Source of the DNA: Monocercomonoides exilis
Lineage: Eukaryota > Preaxostyla > Oxymonadida > Polymastigidae
Length of the DNA: 64,000 bases
Reading direction: 5' to 3'
NCBI GenBank assembly: GCA_001643675.2
Contig: LSRY02000011.1
Location: 1,780,501 to 1,844,500, forward strand
Below, one piece after another: positions 12,201-21,306 of the stretch. The notes under the pieces were generated by a model. That model had not been told where the DNA came from, made no database searches, and saw only the letters and a program-made list of their open reading frames with translations. Made by a program: the position numbers and the translations under genes. Position 1 is the first letter of the stretch, and each line of letters begins with the position of its first letter.

Positions 12201-15200
12201 CCGTGGAGCTGACATTTAGTGCTGAAGTGGCTCCTGCTCCATCGCCTCCTCGGATCGTCAGTGGCGCTTCATTCCGCTCGATCTCCATAACAAGCTCAGT
12301 TCCATGCATGATCTGCAAAACATCCTTCTCCGTCCCCAGGCACCCATATCCCACTCCCAGCTCGTTGCATGGATAGTCTTCCTCTCCACACGACTCATTG
12401 TAGCCATGCTCCGTATTCACAAAAATGATGTTGTCCTTTGTCGGAAACAGGTATTTCAGCAGAGTCGCATTCACAAGCGGTGGCTTCTCATTGTCCATCA
12501 CCCACATCGTCTTGTTTTCTTGCCCCTCCACGGCTGATCCCACCCACCGATTCCGATCAATCGTGATGCGAGGCGTCGGACACACCACAAACACATCCGA
12601 TCCCGGTCCTGCCTCGTTTCCTGAAAAATGCACATTCCTCATCGAGTAGCTCACTCCAGACGAATCAAATTGCAAGAAGAAGCCTCCTCCACAGCTCGCC
12701 TCTCCAACGAGAGTGCTGCGCTCCACGCTGTTATTCTCGCACACAACAACCCCATCTACTGCTGCTCGCATCTTCATGCTCCCTCCCTTTCCACCTGCTT
12801 CCAAGCATGCAACACCACTCAATCGACACCCCTTCATCTCCAGCTTCGCTCCTCCGCTCACATCTCCTGCCACCACACCTCCATCCCCGGCTCTCCTCAC
12901 AAGCTCTGTGAAGTTGCTGTTTTCCACCCTTGCGCTTGATGCTTCCGAAATAGCAATTACACAGTGGTTGCCTGTTGTGGCTGCCCTCACTGACGAGTTC
13001 TGCACATCGCCACTGCATCCTCCACTCAGCACAACAAGCCCTGTCGTGCACTCTGAACTCACCCCACTCAGAGTCACATTGTCGAGCACAATCCTTGCAT
13101 CGACTCCTCTTCCTTCCACCACAGGCACAGCTCCCATCCCAACATCCTGAATACTGAATGTTGAAAGTGATGCTGTGCCACTTGTTGCCTTCAAGAACGA
13201 ATATGATATCCTTCCATCCCCTGCTCTGCTCGCTGAACATTCATCCACTGCAAGCGTGCCACTGCTGCACAACATGAAACAGCAGCGACTAACCTCCACA
13301 AAGCTTGCTGGAAGAACAAACTCCATTCCCCGAAAAGTCGTGTTGTGCTTCGACTCCACAACACTCTCGCCTTCCCCACTTCCATCTGGTGAAACATTAA
13401 TTGTTTCACCTGAACCATCAGCACCCGCAACAATCGCAACATCCTGCCTGCCGCCAAGCACGATGCGTTCTTGGAATTCAAATGAACTTGTGAGCACAAT
13501 TGAAGCTGTCCCCTCCCCAAACCTCGCAGATGCTGCAAACAGAACACTCACACACGGATATTGTGCAACACCACACATCCGATAGTCTGCCGCGCCTGTT
13601 CCTGCATCTGTTCCTGCCACGCGTGCAAGTCCATCAAAATCCATCAGAAACACTGCCAGAGGAATCCCATATGACTCATTTCCTCCTTCAAACCCATTCA
13701 GCTCCTCAAACGTGCTGTTCGACTCCACATCAACCCCAAACCCAAATATCTCTGCCTTCACTATTTTGCTCAGATCATCCCCCTCCACAAACATGTTCTT
13801 TCCCAGCCATTCAGCCCTGTTCGCTTGAACACCTGCACCAAACAGCATTTCTGTAAATGCAACATTCTCCGCACTTCCCATGCATTTCATATGTACCGCC
13901 CCTCCAAGTCCATTCCCATTCCCATTCCCATTCCCATTTGCAATCCTAACAGCTCTGTATTCAGCCCCTTCTTTGCTTTCTCTTTGGCTCCCTATCCCTG
14001 CTTGGCACAAACAAAATGCAGATTTTGTCTCGATTCCTCCACCAATTTTCACGTGTGCACAATCTCCCACAATTATCGATAGTGCACCTCCACATCCATC
14101 CACTGCAGCTGCTTCACTCACTGTAATGTTCGATATCTCCACAACCGAAGATGCGTCCTCGGCATCACACCGAATCACACTCCCATTCCCCATCCCTCGA
14201 GTCACCTTCCCAAATGTGCTGTTTTCCACAACCAGAGACGATCCATTCGCATCCTCAATCACAGAGCAGCTGCTGCACCCCACATTCTCAACCACCACAC
14301 CTTCCATACTCATTGATCCACTCGATGAATACTCAAATACACTTCTCTCAGATGTCCACTCGCAATTGTTCACAATGCATCCATTCACCACACACACCCC
14401 TGTTCCACACACAGAGATCAGCCCAAAATGCTCCACTTTCAGCAACTCTGCCAAAAATTCAACCAATTCCAGCTTCCCTTTTTCCACAACGCAAAACTCG
14501 CTTCTTACGGCTGCTTCTGCACCTCTTGAAGCTGAAGTGCTCATGCACACTCCACATCCGCTCATTTTGCACATTCCACTGTCTGAGGAAACCACAAACA
14601 ATCCTTTCTCTGGCTGACGCATACAGCAGTCTACCGCAAACCTCACATTGCATATTCTCACATCCTGCTCAACTCCAACATATGCCTCAGCTGCACTTCC
14701 ATCCCCCAGCATCCTCATTGTGCATAGCGAGGATGAAGCCGAAGATTGTGGCTCTGAGCCAATTTGGCAGCCAAAAGAATCTCTCAGATGAAGATACTCG
14801 CAAAGGTCAAACTCTGCTGGAAGCAGAATCGACTTCTCAGCTGGCTGCTGCGTCAGTCCAAACGAAATCGTCTTGCACGGATATTCTGCAAACCCACAAA
14901 CCAGCACATCCTCTCCACCGCCTGCCACGCTCACATCCTGCTCCCTTTCCATCAAATAGAACACAAGTGGAATAGCCACATTCTCCCAGCGACTGTCAGT
15001 CCCGCACGCCGCATCTCGTGAGAATGGCTGGTTCTTGTCGAAGAACTGGAAGCTGCTCGTCGTGACAGCCAAATCCAATTTAGGTGCTTCCACAAACACA
15101 TCATTCCCAAACTTCGCTGAATTGGAAGTGAACGCAAGCACAGCGCCAAGCGTGAAAAAGGAAGTGGAGCTTCGAAGTGCCAAAAACATCGCCCCTCCCT

Positions 15201-18200
15201 TTCCGTTCGAACCAACACCAAACGGCGCTGAACATTCTTCCATTCCACAATCCCTCACATTCACCCCACTTTCTCCACCAATATCCACAGCCACAGCTCC
15301 TCCACACGCTGCTCCCCCAGAGACATGGCAATTCTTCATTGTGCAGTTCAGTATCTCTGCTTCCCCGCTCCCTTCACAGCCACTGTTTGCCTCACCAAAG
15401 CATATGCACGATCCATCTCCTGATGAGCGCGTGATATTGTCAAACGTAGAATTTGAAACCTCAACACTCTTGATGCATGTGGAGCACACAACGCCACCAC
15501 ATGGAAGCACAACATCCGAAAAGTTGCTGTATTTCACAGCTGCTGTGCCTGAAGACGAGATGTGCACCAGCCCAGCTGTGCTGCTTGTGGTTGTGCCGTT
15601 GAGCTGCATTTCGCTCACAGTGCAACTGCCCGATCCTGAAACCTCCACCACCGCAGCTCCCTCAAATACAACATTGTTTTCTCTGGATACAGCAAACCCC
15701 ACAATCGTAAGAATTCCACTTGATACGCTAATGAGAGAATAGTGCACGCGTGTTGTGTCAAGTGCCATGCTCATCGAGCAGTCTTTCACTCTCAGCGATC
15801 CAGATACACAATGCAAAAAGGATTTCTTCGCTCCAACTCTTCCACCAAGCTCAAATGTGAGGTTCGTAAACACAACCCCCACACTGCACATCACGAGCCC
15901 TGCTCCCCCTGCAGCATCCACCGATTCCACATGCACTTTCACACTTCCCTTTGCATCTGCATCAATGTCAAACGATCTCGCATCCAATGCCAATTCGTGA
16001 TCAAACGCAAACCCTTCACACAGTCGCAGCCTCCGGTCTGACTCTCCAAATCGCATCTGCACCGCTCCTTCCACACTCCTGCACGGATACTCTGCAAACC
16101 CACAGCCAGTGAAGTCTGCACCCCTCTCGTTGCAATTGCTCACATATGCCCGGGTTGAGCGATTCTCCCACAAATACACAACAACTGGAATCACAAACCT
16201 CTCGTTCGTTGTCGATCTCTCATACCCTTCCACACAGTGCACATCGCTCATCTCAATCCCAAATGATATCAATCTGTTCTCCACTGCTTTCTTCATGTTG
16301 TATGCATTCACAAACACATCTCTTCCTGCTGATGCAGAGCATCTGGTAAAAGTCAACCCATTCAATCTCACATCCACGCTTCCATCTCCCAAATGCAAAT
16401 ATATCCCTCCCCCTAATTTGCTTGCCACACATGCTCCGAATGCTACTCCTCCACTCGGTGAAGATCCATTCCCAACAGCCACTTTTGCTCCACTTTCTGC
16501 CTCCACACACATCCCTCCTCCATTCCCATTTGAACAACTGCACGACAAAAACGATATGTTCATCAACTCCACAGTCTCCCCTGCTTGCACTTTCACTTCC
16601 AGCACACCTCCATTCCCTGCTGTGCGTTCCACCCCTGAAAACGACACTTCTGCAATGTGCAGCTGAGCATTATCCACAAATGACAGCACAGGCTTCTCTG
16701 TCTTTATTTTCGAGAAGCACACTCTCTCAAGTTCCATTGACGCTCCGCTTGACAATATCTCAACCACACTGCATGTGAACGAAGAAACGTCCCCAGTGGC
16801 AGATGAGATCGTCATTCCTGCAAGCACCAATTTTCCATCCCTTGCAACTCTGAAAAGAGAAGTGGAAGACCACTTTCCCGAGGAATGGATAATGTCCACT
16901 CCTTCCACACTCAACAACCCTTCAACAACATTGCAGAATACCTCTGCTGATGTGCTTGTCGTGATGGCCGGCCTGCTGGCTTGTTCTTGTGAAGGAAACT
17001 TTGCTTTCACCACAATATACTGCATGTCCACCTCAATGTGCCCAACGGTAAATCCTTCGCTGTGAAGCAGAATCCGTTGGCTCAGCACCGAGATCGAACG
17101 AGTCAGCGCATGGTCAACGGTTTTGCATTCGCTTCCTTCTCCTCCGCACGACGCCAGGTCTTCTCCTGCCCCCTTCACATTGATCTCCACAGGAGAAGGA
17201 TCAGGCAGCCAATCTGCCTCATTGTTAGCACTGCTGCACGATCCTGATTTGGGGCAATGAATAAATCGAGGCTGTTGACTCGAAGAAAAGCAACTCACAA
17301 ATTGACTTTTGTTCACTTTATCAGCCATTGATGAGACTGCTTGCACATCATTTCCCAAAGGTGATGTGTTGTTTCGAAAAAGCAAAAATTTCCAAAGCAT
17401 CGAAGTATTTTCACCTGAGCTATGAAGATAAATTGCTCCACCGTTACTTGATGTTGAATGCTCAAACAAAGAATCAAATATTAAGAATGGGCCTTTGGGA
17501 TATGGAACGCCAAGGCATCCACCTGTTCCATTACAATGGCAATTAGAAAAAGTGCTGTTCGATAAAAGATTATCTATTGGAGATCCTTCGCTGTTCATTG
17601 CTCCAAAAAAACTTCCTGATGTGCAATTTACAAATACGCAGGATTTCGTTAAATGATGATTTCCATGCCAGTAAGTAATTGCACCATCTGCGCTTTCGGC
17701 TTTGCATCCGCAGAAATCAGAATCGCAAACAAAGCAATGCGAAAAATAGCTACAAAACATTGCTCCACCCCTATCCATAGAATGGCAATCTTTGAAAGTG
17801 CATCGATAAACACACAGAGAACCGTTTCCACCCACATATATTGCTCCTCCTTGACCTTCAGACGTAAATGTGAATAAAGAGTCATTGAAAGAACAGGATT
17901 TATTGGAATAAGTTACACGCGAAGGATGACGCTGGCGAGTATCGTTGCTGAGTCCTCTGTTGCAAAACAAAAACGAGCAGTTGGTGCACACAAGGCTGTT
18001 TTCAGGCGCATTCACAGACCGAACAATTCCGCCATCATACACATTCTTCACGTTCGTGAACACAGTGTTGCTCATAGATGTTTCCCTTGGATCAAGTCGG
18101 TAATCGTTTGGCAAGCGGAAATTAGGTGATAATGTGATGTTGGAGAAAGTTGATCGATGAATGTTTGCTGAAATGAATGGTGCAGAAGGAAGAAAAGGCG

Positions 18201-18693
18201 AAGAAGTGAGAACAAACGAGTGAATCGAAGATGATGACAGTTCAAAAGCTTGGGGAAACGAAGATGCAGCACAAGAATGCTGTGACACAAGTGGAGCAAT
18301 CACATTGCAACTTGAAGGGTTCACAAATGTCACATTTTCAAGGCAAATAGAACCATCACAACTCCAAAACGGACTGGTTATCCCATGCACATCACATTCC
18401 ACGGTGCTCTCAATAATTTGCACAAAAGTGCTTGAAAGATTAAATCGAGGAGAAATGCTTCCAGAAGCAGCAAATGTGAGGCAACAAAGAAGAGCCGAAC
18501 TATTTTCAAATTGCAATGAAGATGAGCACGATATGACTGTCTTTGTAACACGCACTTGGGGAATATGAGGAGCTGGAACAGGCAAGCTGTGCCTCGGCAG
18601 GCAACTGCTTTCTGCATCGACATCATTCAAGCAATATGCATTAATAATGCTTGCACAAGCAAAGACAACCCAGTCCAGCAGCCGCCCCGCCAT
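6241..18693 (-). CDS. Giant modular beta-helix membrane protein with C-terminal pseudokinase
   Basis: An uninterrupted 4,150-aa frame. I start at the first ATG (18693) because it gives a signal peptide (MAGRLLDWVVFACASIINAYC). The ectodomain is rich in Cys, Gly and N-x-S/T sites and shows pectin-lyase-type beta-helix repeats such as GGAIYVGG and GGAMF followed by NCSF-like rungs. Eight modules are marked by a CG-x4-PC signature (for example CGFAEYPCKTI). They centre near 17135, 16090, 14885, 13565, 12378, 11260, 10340 and 9130, about every 1.15 kb. A single helix (around 7495-7590, about residues 3700-3730, IIVVVLIVLFLIVFVGFILF) precedes a basic juxtamembrane region and a kinase-like domain (about residues 3880-4130). 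That domain retains RWKAPELL and NRPRLRDL, but the usual D-x-WS-x-G is AVFSIG, and no HRD or DFG is visible, so it is probably inactive. The family is lineage-specific; it is likely a surface receptor or adhesin. Ligand unknown. Confidence 0.85.
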   Translation of the reverse strand: MAGRLLDWVVFACASIINAYCLNDVDAESSCLPRHSLPVPAPHIPQVRVTKTVISCSSSLQFENSSALLCCLTFAASGSISPRFNLSSTFVQIIESTVECDVHGITSPFWSCDGSICLENVTFVNPSSCNVIAPLVSQHSCAASSFPQAFELSSSSIHSFVLTSSPFLPSAPFISANIHRSTFSNITLSPNFRLPNDYRLDPRETSMSNTVFTNVKNVYDGGIVRSVNAPENSLVCTNCSFLFCNRGLSNDTRQRHPSRVTYSNKSCSFNDSLFTFTSEGQGGAIYVGGNGSLCVYRCTFKDCHSMDRGGAMFCSYFSHCFVCDSDFCGCKAESADGAITYWHGNHHLTKSCVFVNCTSGSFFGAMNSEGSPIDNLLSNSTFSNCHCNGTGGCLGVPYPKGPFLIFDSLFEHSTSSNGGAIYLHSSGENTSMLWKFLLFRNNTSPLGNDVQAVSSMADKVNKSQFVSCFSSSQQPRFIHCPKSGSCSSANNEADWLPDPSPVEINVKGAGEDLASCGGEGSECKTVDHALTRSISVLSQRILLHSEGFTVGHIEVDMQYIVVKAKFPSQEQASRPAITTSTSAEVFCNVVEGLLSVEGVDIIHSSGKWSSTSLFRVARDGKLVLAGMTISSATGDVSSFTCSVVEILSSGASMELERVCFSKIKTEKPVLSFVDNAQLHIAEVSFSGVERTAGNGGVLEVKVQAGETVELMNISFLSCSCSNGNGGGMCVEAESGAKVAVGNGSSPSGGVAFGACVASKLGGGIYLHLGDGSVDVRLNGLTFTRCSASAGRDVFVNAYNMKKAVENRLISFGIEMSDVHCVEGYERSTTNERFVIPVVVYLWENRSTRAYVSNCNERGADFTGCGFAEYPCRSVEGAVQMRFGESDRRLRLCEGFAFDHELALDARSFDIDADAKGSVKVHVESVDAAGGAGLVMCSVGVVFTNLTFELGGRVGAKKSFLHCVSGSLRVKDCSMSMALDTTRVHYSLISVSSGILTIVGFAVSRENNVVFEGAAVVEVSGSGSCTVSEMQLNGTTTSSTAGLVHISSSGTAAVKYSNFSDVVLPCGGVVCSTCIKSVEVSNSTFDNITRSSGDGSCICFGEANSGCEGSGEAEILNCTMKNCHVSGGAACGGAVAVDIGGESGVNVRDCGMEECSAPFGVGSNGKGGAMFLALRSSTSFFTLGAVLAFTSNSAKFGNDVFVEAPKLDLAVTTSSFQFFDKNQPFSRDAACGTDSRWENVAIPLVFYLMEREQDVSVAGGGEDVLVCGFAEYPCKTISFGLTQQPAEKSILLPAEFDLCEYLHLRDSFGCQIGSEPQSSASSSLCTMRMLGDGSAAEAYVGVEQDVRICNVRFAVDCCMRQPEKGLFVVSSDSGMCKMSGCGVCMSTSASRGAEAAVRSEFCVVEKGKLELVEFLAELLKVEHFGLISVCGTGVCVVNGCIVNNCEWTSERSVFEYSSSGSMSMEGVVVENVGCSSCSVIEDANGSSLVVENSTFGKVTRGMGNGSVIRCDAEDASSVVEISNITVSEAAAVDGCGGALSIIVGDCAHVKIGGGIETKSAFCLCQAGIGSQRESKEGAEYRAVRIANGNGNGNGNGLGGAVHMKCMGSAENVAFTEMLFGAGVQANRAEWLGKNMFVEGDDLSKIVKAEIFGFGVDVESNSTFEELNGFEGGNESYGIPLAVFLMDFDGLARVAGTDAGTGAADYRMCGVAQYPCVSVLFAASARFGEGTASIVLTSSFEFQERIVLGGRQDVAIVAGADGSGETINVSPDGSGEGESVVESKHNTTFRGMEFVLPASFVEVSRCCFMLCSSGTLAVDECSASRAGDGRISYSFLKATSGTASLSTFSIQDVGMGAVPVVEGRGVDARIVLDNVTLSGVSSECTTGLVVLSGGCSGDVQNSSVRAATTGNHCVIAISEASSARVENSNFTELVRRAGDGGVVAGDVSGGAKLEMKGCRLSGVACLEAGGKGGSMKMRAAVDGVVVCENNSVERSTLVGEASCGGGFFLQFDSSGVSYSMRNVHFSGNEAGPGSDVFVVCPTPRITIDRNRWVGSAVEGQENKTMWVMDNEKPPLVNATLLKYLFPTKDNIIFVNTEHGYNESCGEEDYPCNELGVGYGCLGTEKDVLQIMHGTELVMEIERNEAPLTIRGGDGAGATSALNVSSTGHIVLAAYVPEIVLSIERIVFRLPPPPTAHREFVLVSYGKAYFVSCTFGQAEGQELESAECGMWIALCIGGELELNHVEVKQMDYGAGRGILSVEGSGEVAVVDTNVSFVNGAGSGLVSVVGTAHLLIENSTMEDCSTIDGGVVHMEGECGLDVTNECAFCRCTCSKGNGGWLSAGLSQEGCVHIEDAEIEGCEAHPGNEANGGKGGGIMFAFEDDFSGDYLLKSILFADNVAELGRDLFVECKSLNETVAPARFEGVCGDKADGSADMWGWDRTILDGNEVSLDMFLVQLVSTRICISSLTGLDLLGCGDDTFPCCSFWRAVSNTHPASSERELAIEGSASIEDEYNLSNFVICSKNESEWAEVAVQSSIPAGHLSAVIVNEKALKLCRISFVIPCRFEAPRNALIGSSSDHSQLHVLNCSFACEVSEAVEFSIVHADGGAVQVEGCSIRTVSCVNVPFRMNGALTFSNCTFAGLSTPGSSEGGALRLGLGMSFSLKMESTTIQGCSCSGTEGSGGGLFLDCADSSNECPFTFKEMTMSENNANQGKNMYVCGADLNKSVTRDAFDFDFSSAMEDENMLVGRDSLLGQVDLLIFLVGYEGMEVAMSETGIDVARCGGTALPCCTFWKAMQQFSPSSVNITHMLFIEESALLRNSFDVSDFSIASEAGSTGERQVSRIACEGEGDGSDSALLLNSRTLNMSNVCISIRGVFGNREGAVVASESGDLMFFGCIFETRVGVDEASDVGFVTVKSGGVTMKDHEMRNVHSSRAVVAVHGGRMCDVDGLIAEHVELEDVCLFSFASSLEGQYQSQRQSQEMSARYGNGVICTTARVKNSSFITVTREGNGSAVVECTGAGSGLHGDAECTRLQVNGTRFEGCRAGAGEKGGAMLFLLQEGGSMSMRDSSIIQCGCSMECGRGGGVYVESWVNGALEMLFSRMTLKANTAKVGNDIFIRCESIETQINETLFQIDVNGDGFNVVNAIFGIDLVHRDPVDLMNFISIFQSSTIFVSSAAGSNGSNERQCGTFDLPCLSVEYGLAHVSGRYARMLLVHTASGLCGEADFDSVQVGAAEGTICSVDVASGMNCTRSSVGITAGKVGFTGVQFVFPAAFASEHFVFLEAQNGSLSITSCSFAAHSVGQSSTNAAAADESFSIIPFTLICAETASIVVSGLKIMSLELGSPSPLIKVGSISATFHFLHLSNVRLENSAVSITQQNSGAEGNLESQGFELASSVFENVTCPSAEGGIIASKACEMPLRLCNCSVSKCTLESQKGSIALLDACRNVTMDVCAFSGTGIDSTENGNAEFRDIQEWICRWNGSAVMLVNSTATLKDTRISDMEMGGLSVEGGKARVEKGEFAGNSAGIRNYESARRNVLCFGSASLEIESLKGGDGLKENTSMWISSDNGCKLGGLATERASPFFIPVLRNVETVKDGKKIDIVFEGQLLMPCDLGMRLTFTRGDEKEIVRGEFGEDNFVSENEVHSSIEDSGTGWDEEQTEVSVSILFGKSVSPSSTTEFILKNRSELKANGDERIVEGEKKESSIWPIIVVVLIVLFLIVFVGFILFVIRWRKQKRRTEELEIIVEDTVKKDPKLIEMMTMEMSPEERWRRVEREAEKKNDERIKKRIYETNMEHSESSEHLLSESGSTEYILGRDSDKIPQWMLEKVDEKEIEEEARKRTPSPSVSSTSTTSTTDSDSTFVRVEDLCPTTSSMSNLVDAMACSVPHEKLIVDLRDSLFMLLHGRNEKKEMAIGTLQERELTGAQILFWVANGALHSFDEMENPLSSLANLSPHIVLFSEHMVITIALHSDCSSDSDSGSSSISSSTVATSASDDERDSLPSSAFEDEDDNRKECMRWKAPELLMNNKMGATKKSAVFSIGMMLWECLTLKVPFGEFEAEMAGWMIKERGLPNMGVVENSQLRDAVCSMLQFEAENRPRLRDLKREFIRYCPASMATFTVSDAIGLEDSGRCGSGNESVSGSEITEEK

Positions 18694-19142
18694 TGCGAAT
18701 GTTGTTTGATTTTGCACGCTTGATCAAACCCATTGCAATATCATTTCTGATATTCCAAAAAATGAAACAGATCAGAAATACCCAATATAGATCACTTTGA
18801 GAAGGCTTCAATAATGCTTTTCATATGATGATTGATTTTGATATTTTTTCCCTTTTGTATTGTTGTCATTATTTTCTTTTTGTTGAAAAATCAAAATTCG
18901 GGCTTCATTCAAATTGCCAAAACAAGGCATCAAGCTTTTCAAATTCAAATTTGCAATGGCGTCTGTAATTCAGCAACAATGACATCTTTATTGAAATTAC
19001 TTTCTCATTCTTCCTCGTATTATTCAAAATCTCATATTTCTGCCTTTCAATCGTGACCTTCACAAATTTTGGGGCATTTTTGATTCACAATCTTTTCCCA
19101 ATGCAAGGTCAAATAAAATCAATGTGAAAAAAAGAAAGAAAA
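18694..19142. other. Upstream spacer of the giant beta-helix gene
   Basis: About 450 bp of AT-rich sequence upstream of the giant minus-strand gene. It should contain that gene's promoter. No coding region or structured RNA is apparent. Confidence 0.5.
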
Positions 19143-20960
19143 CTACCTTTTTGCTGTTTGTTTCTTCCATTTCAGCCTATCTTCATTTTCTTTTTCTAAA
19201 TATGTTCGCAAATGATTCAGCCACATTTTCTGCCATAATCTGAATGGTTTTGACTGAAAGTGTAAATCCAAACATGACCTTGCATGAGCAAGCTCACGAG
19301 TAATATTTTTTTTCTTTTTTGAAAACTCCTTTGGCAACGCTTCAGGCCATTCAATAATAAATACGAACCATTTCCTGCAATTCCAGTTTTGCTGTTGTCA
19401 AGTTTGTCTGCCTCTCTGAGAAAACAATAAAATAATACGCACAATCAGCGCTCATGGATCGATAGCCAAATAAACCTGATGATTTCAATTCAATTGGAAT
19501 AAATAGAAAATGCCTATTTTTTCTTTGGCTTGATGCTCCTTTCACCAATTTGACTCCGCATTCTCGAATCCAAGCGAGTCCTCTTCCTTTGGCTTCTTCT
19601 GAAAAATCAGCAGCAATAATGTCACATGTACTGCTGATATTGGCAGAACATTGTTGAGGCAATCCAGAAAACCCTTTCAGCTGTGTGGTTTTTCTGCTTC
19701 ATGCGCATAGAGCTCGAGTAATATAGCATGTTCACTTTTCTTGAAGACTTGACTGCAATCGAGCTCATCCAACAAGTCCAATGAAATTTGAAAGGAGCAG
19801 AGGCCCCAACAAATCCAAAACTGGCTGCTTCTGAAAAGCAAAATCCGAACAAATACGATCCGTCAGAGCGTATGCACTTTGGCCAGCAAAGAGAAATGCT
19901 GAATGCGAATAGAAGAAATCCATAAATCCTCAGCTGTAAAATGAAGAGATGTTTCTTTGGGCAAACTTGCTATTGAATCGGATAGAAGGCTTAGTGCTTT
20001 CTGTGGGCAATCAGTCGAAGTGAATTCATCGCTGAAGAGGAAGTGTGGAGAAACGGCAAGCAGAAAAATTGAAGAAGCTTCAGCGCCAACAGTCGGTGAG
20101 CGAATGCACAGAAAAGAAAAAGCTGCCAGAGAATAAAACGCAATAGAAAGGCTGTTGCAGTGAATTGTCTCCAGCAGATTCGCAGAATGTTGGCTCGCAA
20201 AAAAAAAGGATTGAATCGCGGAAAATGAGAATGGTCAGAAACGTGAGAGTTTGTACAATGTTGACTCCAAGGGGATAAAAGGGCGGTATGCAGAAAAGCG
20301 AGAACAAGTCGCTCACAAAAGATATACAGCAAACAAAAAAGATTTTGGATGAACATTCGCGTTTTTCCATCTTATATCTCATTCGCATGCGCCCAATGAA
20401 TTGTAGCGTACTTTCTAATGCAAAAAAAATGACAAAAATGTTGCTGTTAAATCTATCAGGAGTACAACTATCACAAAGAAACAAAGACAATGAAGAATAG
20501 AAATCAAAAAATAAAATAAAAATTCAGATATTTATATCTCTAAATGCAAAAAAGATAGGGCAAACATTTTGAGCAGCAAAGGCAGAGATGAATCGGAAAA
20601 ATATTCTCTGCTTTGGAATGTGTTTAGTCGAAATTAAAGAATGTATCAAAGCTCACAGACGTTGCTTGGATTCTTCGCTCTCATATAAGATGCATCACAA
20701 CAAATATAGATTCAAATAATATGCCAGATTGGAAAAGGCCAGTTCACGAAATGCGCACAGGACTCAAAACACAGATTCGATTGCTTGTTTCTTTTTTGAA
20801 AGCATGCGCAAGTTGAAAAAACACTGCAATAAAAAGAAGTGACTCTTCCATTATTATCTGCAAATGCATGGGGGTACATGTTATCCAAATCATCAGTTCC
20901 AGGATCGAAATCTATCACAGAAAAAAAAACTGCTTTTGCGTTGCCTCCCTGTTTTGAGAA
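19143..20960 (-). other. Coding-like region of unresolved structure (multi-exon gene or decayed gene)
   Basis: All three minus-strand frames contain protein-like segments but none stays open. Examples are SVIDFDPGTDDLDNMYPHAF near 20900-20840, hydrophobic stretches around 20080-20400, GRGLAWIRECGVKLVKGASS near 19590-19530, and a charged C-terminal segment RTYLEKENEDRLKWKKQTA ending at TAG 19143. One frame from 20414 to 19146 (423 codons) has no TAA or TAG but nine TGA codons. I do not recognise the product. Options are a spliced membrane-protein gene whose introns I could not place, or a pseudogene. The hydrophobic 5' part and charged 3' part suggest a membrane protein with a cytoplasmic tail, but this is inference. 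Confidence 0.3.
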
Positions 20961-21306
20961 CAGGAAAATTACAATTGACCATGCAGATCATCGTGATTAG
21001 TTGCGGTAAAGTGATATAAAGAGTAGAATTATATGATAACGAATCGGAAAATGAGATTTTCCAATTATTGAAAAACTGGAATTTTTAATGGGAAAATGTT
21101 GAGCTTGTTATTCATATTTTCTTTATTATCTGTTATTAAATTATTTAAAAAATGAAAAGTGAAAATTTTTTTTGAAAAACAAAAGAAAAAGAAAGAAAAA
21201 AAGAAAAAGCGAAAAGATGAAAATTAAAAACAAAAATCGACTTTTTCCACAACGAAACAAAAGCCATGTGTTTCATCCAGCACAAATCCTGAAAGCCATT
21301 ATTCCC
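20961..21306. other. AT-rich spacer
   Basis: This stretch includes purine-rich runs near 21170-21230. It lies downstream of the PB1 gene and upstream of the unresolved coding-like region. No gene is seen. Confidence 0.5.

Noticed and set aside
8000-17000. Many plus-strand frames opposite the giant beta-helix gene
   Set aside because: They are antisense shadows produced by strong codon bias; they show His/Ser/Pro-rich low complexity and no family features.
19143-20417. Genome-wide reassignment of TGA to tryptophan
   Set aside because: The VPS13-like frame (over 5,870 codons) and the giant beta-helix frame (over 4,100 codons) contain no internal TGA and use TGG for Trp, and several genes plainly end at TGA.
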